64,000 nucleotides of DNA from Gordius sp. MW1 (Eukaryota > Nematomorpha > Gordioida > Gordea > Gordiidae), in assembly GCA_964036665.1 (NCBI GenBank), contig OZ038527.1, positions 5,270,001-5,334,000 of the forward strand, read 5' to 3'. Of this stretch, positions 60,108 through 64,000 are shown in pieces. Positions within the stretch are counted from its first letter, which is position 1. Each line of letters begins with the position of its first letter. The notes below the pieces were generated by a model, which had not been told where the DNA came from, made no database searches, and worked only from the letters and a program-made list of their open reading frames with translations. The translations under genes and the position numbers were made by a program.

Positions 60108-61837
60108 ATCTATAAGATGATATATATTCTGCTAATATACCCGAATAAATGGCAAAACAACGTTTGCCGGGTTCATCTAGTGTATTATAAGCATAGTTTA
60201 TAAGTAATTTAAATTGGTAGTATTATATTATTTAATTAAAACATCACTAATTAAGAGCAATTTAATTTGTGTATTAATTTTTAAGAAAAATCTAACATAT
60301 ATTATATTGGTTTTTTGATCGCGCTTCAGAAATGGCGACATCATTCTTTATTTTTTATAATATAGCGAACTTAATCACAATAAATTATAGATAGTGTATA
60401 TAGTGTATTTCATTTTCCACCCTCTAAAGCATTTAAAGAAATACACTTCTTATGAGCAACGAAAGTGGTTAAGATCAAAAGTAATTTTTAAAAAATATAA
60501 AGTATTCCTAAATGCCTATTAAATATTCAATTAGCAATATATATTGCAATTTAAATATGTCTATATGTCTAATAATAAAAATTAAAACTCTATGCACAGT
60601 TTTCAATAATGGCCTCAAAAGACTAATGTAAATAACACTGCTAAGTTTTAAACTTTGATAGGTTTATGTGTATGAAGATTTCAAATCAAGGGGCCTCTTA
60701 ACCGTTATGTGCTCGTAGGCTCCCCAAATTGGGTGTATGGAATCATAGAAAGACATATCATTCGATTTATTGGAAAAGGAAATACAAGAAATACGGAAAA
60801 AAGACAATATGTTGGACAAATCTTAACGCCCACCTGGGGAAAGATCGCCTCGGGTGTGAACGAAATCATGGAAGCGGGCATGGTCTGAAGATTAAAGGAG
60901 GGAAAAAACTCTAAGCATACGACATGGCGATCGTTAACACCTATTTTCAAAAACGCGAAGATCATATTGTGACTTATAAGTGGGAGGCCTTTTAATCAAA
61001 TTGATTATCTACTCATACGGCAAAAGGACTTATGGAGTATCAGGACTGCAAAGTAAAACCGGGGGAAGAAATGCCAGGCAACATCGTCCACTTGTAATGG
61101 ATCTTGAAGGAAAAGTTTTTCCAAAAGAGGAAAGGTTTATGAATTACGAATTCGATACGAAACGCTAAAGAATGGGTCGACGATCGATAAATATAGTCAA
61201 AAAAGCTTCCTCATTCTTGGGTGCAAGGAAGTTGTAAACGGGTGTAGACGACGATTGGGAGACGCTAACAATGGACATAAGGGAAACAGCGATTTGGGTT
61301 CTAGGATAGACCAAATGAGGTAAAGCTATAAATAAGGAACTATGGTGGTGGAATCAATCGGTTAATGCTTTCGTCAAAAGAAAGAAAAATATATATAGAC
61401 GGTAGCATAAATCAAAGAAGTTAAAAGATTATCAAGAGTATAAGGAGGCAGAGAGAGCTGCAGGATAGGCCGTTGCAATAGCGAAGAATGCCAGGTACAC
61501 CGAGATGTCAAACAAACTGAATCATAAAAAGGGCGGCAGGCTGTACAAATTGGCCAAGATAAGGAAAAGAAAAGTCGCGATGTCGGAGTCCTTAAAATAG
61601 ACAAAAACGAGAACGGTCAAACCTTATTCAAGCCGAATGAAGTGATGGATAGATAGAAAGGATATTTCGAGGAATTTATGAATTTTGCAAATGACATAAA
61701 TTCTCTTCCCAATATTGGGTCAAACATAAGTATGGTCAAACTTTTTCAGGAGGATGAAGTTGAGACACAAATCAAGATGCAAAAAGGAAAAGCTAATGGT
61801 CCAGATAAAATTCCTATGGAAGCATGGGTAGAAGGAT

Positions 61838-62911
61838 CAGAGGTCAGATTTGTTGGGAATTTTCTGCCCGAACCCGGCCCGATTCAATTTTTTAACTTCA
61901 TTGCCCGCCCGGGCCCACCCGAACCCATCTAAGTGTCCACCCGGGCCCGCCCGAATCGTTAAAGCTGCCCGAATTGCCCGGCCCGAAATATTAAATTTGC
62001 CCGTTGTCCCGAATTTATGAGATCCCAAACAGAGGTCATATATGTTTAAATTTTTCTGCCCGAACCCAGCCCGGTCCAAATTTTTAACTAAATTGTCCGT
62101 CTCATTGGTCATACAATTTAATAGATAAACAAAAATTTAAATTAGTATCACTTATAGAATGGTTTTTTTTGAAGCAAAAGAATAATTTTGAATTAATTAT
62201 GCAATTATAAAAATAAGTAAGACTCAAAAAGGCTGAACGAATTTTTAGTTGTTATAAAAATTAAATGAATTAGAATTAAACACTTATATGCGCATTGTTA
62301 GAAAATGGCATGAGCCACATGTGTGTGTAGAACAATGAAATGGCTACATAAATATCAATAATTCAATCCTTTCCATAAACGTAGCTAGGGATCTGAAAGA
62401 AATGGAGTCGGGCAAAGATTTAACATGGAGGGTGGCAGCATTCGCGAACGCGATAAAAAACTAACAAAATAATTTACTACCAGAGAGTAAAATGGTTTCT
62501 TCCATCCATAGTATTAAATTAGCATTTTAAATCGTTGGATAATATTATATTATGTAATTTTATTCTTTTATAATATAATCTGAAAATTAAAAATTTTTAA
62601 TCTTGAGACAAACCAGTTATACTAATTTGTTGAAATTAAAAAACATTATATAAACTACAATGAAGATTTAAGCGATGGAAAAAAATCTAGTCAAATTTAT
62701 TATGCCCCAAAATTGTTTATAAGCGAATTTTTCACTAAAAAAGTTGTTTTTGAGGAAAATTAGTTTGATAAATCTGGGCCTGCCCGAATTGCCCGAATCT
62801 TATCAGCGTGCCCGCCCGGGCCCGCCTAAAAATTAAAATTTAAGACAGTTGCCCGGCCCGGGTCGTGAGCCGGGCCGGGCAGCGTGCCGGGCCGGGCAAA
62901 TCTGGTCTCTG
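61838..62911. mobile_element. hAT-like non-autonomous element inserted in the LINE
   Basis: 1074 bp. Ends CAGAGGTCAGATTTG and, reverse-complemented, CAGAGACCAGATTTGCCCGG. Exact 8-bp duplication AGAAGGAT at 61830-61837 and 62912-62919. GCCCGGGCCCGCC-type motifs crowd both ends. No transposase seen. Confidence 0.92.
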
Positions 62912-62942
62912 AGAAGGATCACGACTATAACGAAACTCTTTG

Positions 62943-63005
62943 CAGAGACCAGATTTGCCCGGAGCGGCCCGCTGACCGGCCCGCCCGGCCCGGCCCACGA
63001 TTTTG
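62943..63005. mobile_element. Second hAT-like end in the LINE
   Basis: CAGAGACCAGATTTGCCCGG begins 31 bases after the first insertion, followed by GGCCCGCCCGGCCCGGCCC. Only this end is recognisable; the element is truncated. Confidence 0.7.
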
Positions 63006-63480
63006 CGTTTATGGATAATTATTATCAGTATAATTAGCATTATATGCCAGCTGCCATTTATACTAGTACGCTATATGTTTAGTTTCAAACAACCCCGCTC
63101 GATACCACGATTTATATCAAGCATCTGCTAAATGCCCGATTAGTTAATATCTCACTCAACCGGCAGCCATAGCAACTTAGCAGCATGTGCTCGTTATGCT
63201 GCTGGTAATGGTAGGAGATATGTGCCAGGTTTAACACAATACAGGCACAACCATCTCGAGCGTTTTCATCACTAGATTTAAGTAACAAGGCTGAAAAACG
63301 AAGTGGAAATATCGACTAACTGATTTGGATATGTAGCCGGTAAATCCACTCGACCAAATCTTCGCGCAAAGACAAATGATGGATAAATATGGGGAAGAGA
63401 GAAGAGACCTACATATAGTTTTTATCGAATTTGAGGACGAACACGTGTCACGTGGAAAGCGCAAGTCAATAAAGTTATGA

Positions 63481-63975
63481 AATCTAATAAAATTAATCAA
63501 GACGGTGCACTTACCCTTTCAGGATGGAAGAAATTCATCAAACAAAACCCAGGGCTGTGGACCAATTACATGATAAAAATGAGAAGAATATACTTTATAA
63601 TCGAGTATATGCTTTTTATTTATTTATTACCAAATCTTTTAGAAAACTTTTTAGGTCCCTAATTTCTATGTTTATAAAATCTTGCATTAATGCGATGACA
63701 CAATACTGTAAAAAGCTCGATAATAATAATTTCAAGTACATTAAATCTTGAATTATTTATGAAAAACAAACACTGAATAATTGTTGAAAGTTTTATATAA
63801 ATCAGAATTTCAACTCACGCTTAATATTAATTATTCCATATACTCTTGCTACAATTTATTAAAATACTAAAGCATGTGCTCGCCTTTCTATAAATTTATT
63901 ATTTATAACTTTTATATTATTTTTAACTCTTTTACCTCTATATTAATATGTATTAATTAAATTAAAGTACCTTAC
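63481..63975. other. Right flank, no supported gene
   Basis: Two short overlapping open frames (63477-63751) lack any recognised motif. Confidence 0.35.
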
Positions 63976-64000
63976 CTCACTTGCGCTTGGCCGACATCTT
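63976..64000 (-). other. Possible first coding exon of a gene at the right edge
   Basis: On the minus strand AAGATGTCGGCCAAGCGCAA is followed by GTGAGGTAAGG, giving MSAKRK with an overlapping donor. It is GC-rich compared with its surroundings. The rest of the gene was not found to the left, so this is only a candidate. Confidence 0.25.

Larger units (their letters stand above)
60700..63480 (+). pseudogene. RTE-type LINE, decayed, interrupted by hAT elements
   Basis: Endonuclease part (60925-61110): NTYFQKREDHIVTYK and QHRPLVMDLEGKVF, as in RTE/BovB-type APE endonucleases. Linker (61400-61620): YKEAERAAG, LYKLAKIRKRKVA. RT start (61755-61830): KMQKGKANGPDKIPMEAW. The next piece (62912-62942) and a later RT block (63345-63470, QMMDKYGEERRDLHIVF and FEDEHVSRG) continue the same order after the insertions. 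Many stops and frame changes. The element ends are not defined. Confidence 0.85.

Noticed and set aside
61838..63040. Minus- and plus-strand frames rich in Gly, Pro, Arg, Ala (62840-63040)
   Set aside because: They translate the CGGGCC subterminal repeats of hAT-like elements.

Overview
This is a eukaryotic, strongly AT-rich window. It is mostly transposon debris and satellite-like repeat, with three recognisable host genes. The host genes have spliceosomal introns. One of them, an Imp-L2-type secreted two-Ig-domain protein, points to an arthropod. The mix of Ty3/gypsy, hAT, P, Helitron, pogo-like, RTE and other non-LTR remnants fits an arthropod genome, possibly a crustacean such as a copepod, but the sequence alone does not fix the species.

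Host genes. (1) 329-3725, minus strand: autophagy cysteine protease ATG4 in five visible exons, with its C-terminus beyond the left edge. (2) 20879-21584, minus strand: a complete nicotinamide riboside kinase of about 187 aa in five exons. All four of its introns are only 33-38 nt long. (3) 45890-47490, plus strand: the 3' three exons of an Imp-L2-like gene, ending in a stop and a poly(A) signal. These genes share no obvious pathway and are separated by repeats.

Layout. 0-3.9 kb: ATG4, with a small MITE in one intron. 3.9-8.9 kb: a P-type MITE split by a broken Ty3/gypsy element. 9.3-12.1 kb: a decayed hAT element with GATCGGAT subterminal repeats. 12.6-14.5 kb: an internally deleted P-superfamily element (THAP and P-transposase C-terminus) carrying a ~144-bp tandem repeat. 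15-19.8 kb, 24.2-30.7 kb and 53.2-58.3 kb: six near-full copies (about 1.8-2.3 kb) plus fragments of an unusual composite repeat, three of them in a head-to-tail run. It has a GC hairpin at one end, a short palindrome at the other, and internal 127-bp and ~58-bp tandem arrays. 34.3-37.5 kb: a deleted Helitron. 38.3-39.5 kb: a 5'-truncated retroelement between 24-bp target duplications. 42-49 kb: hAT-like elements rich in CCCGACCCG or CGGGC around the Imp-L2 gene. 52 kb: a pogo-like MITE. 58.5-60.1 kb: a young non-coding LTR element (TRIM-like). 60.7-63.5 kb: a decayed RTE-type LINE interrupted by hAT insertions.

The most unusual signals are the very short introns of the kinase gene, the composite repeat family, and the link between CATAGACT-ended MITEs and a P-superfamily element. 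Boundaries of mobile elements were set by matching terminal repeats and target-site duplications read by eye. Exon boundaries were set by GT-AG sites and phase agreement. No database search was possible.
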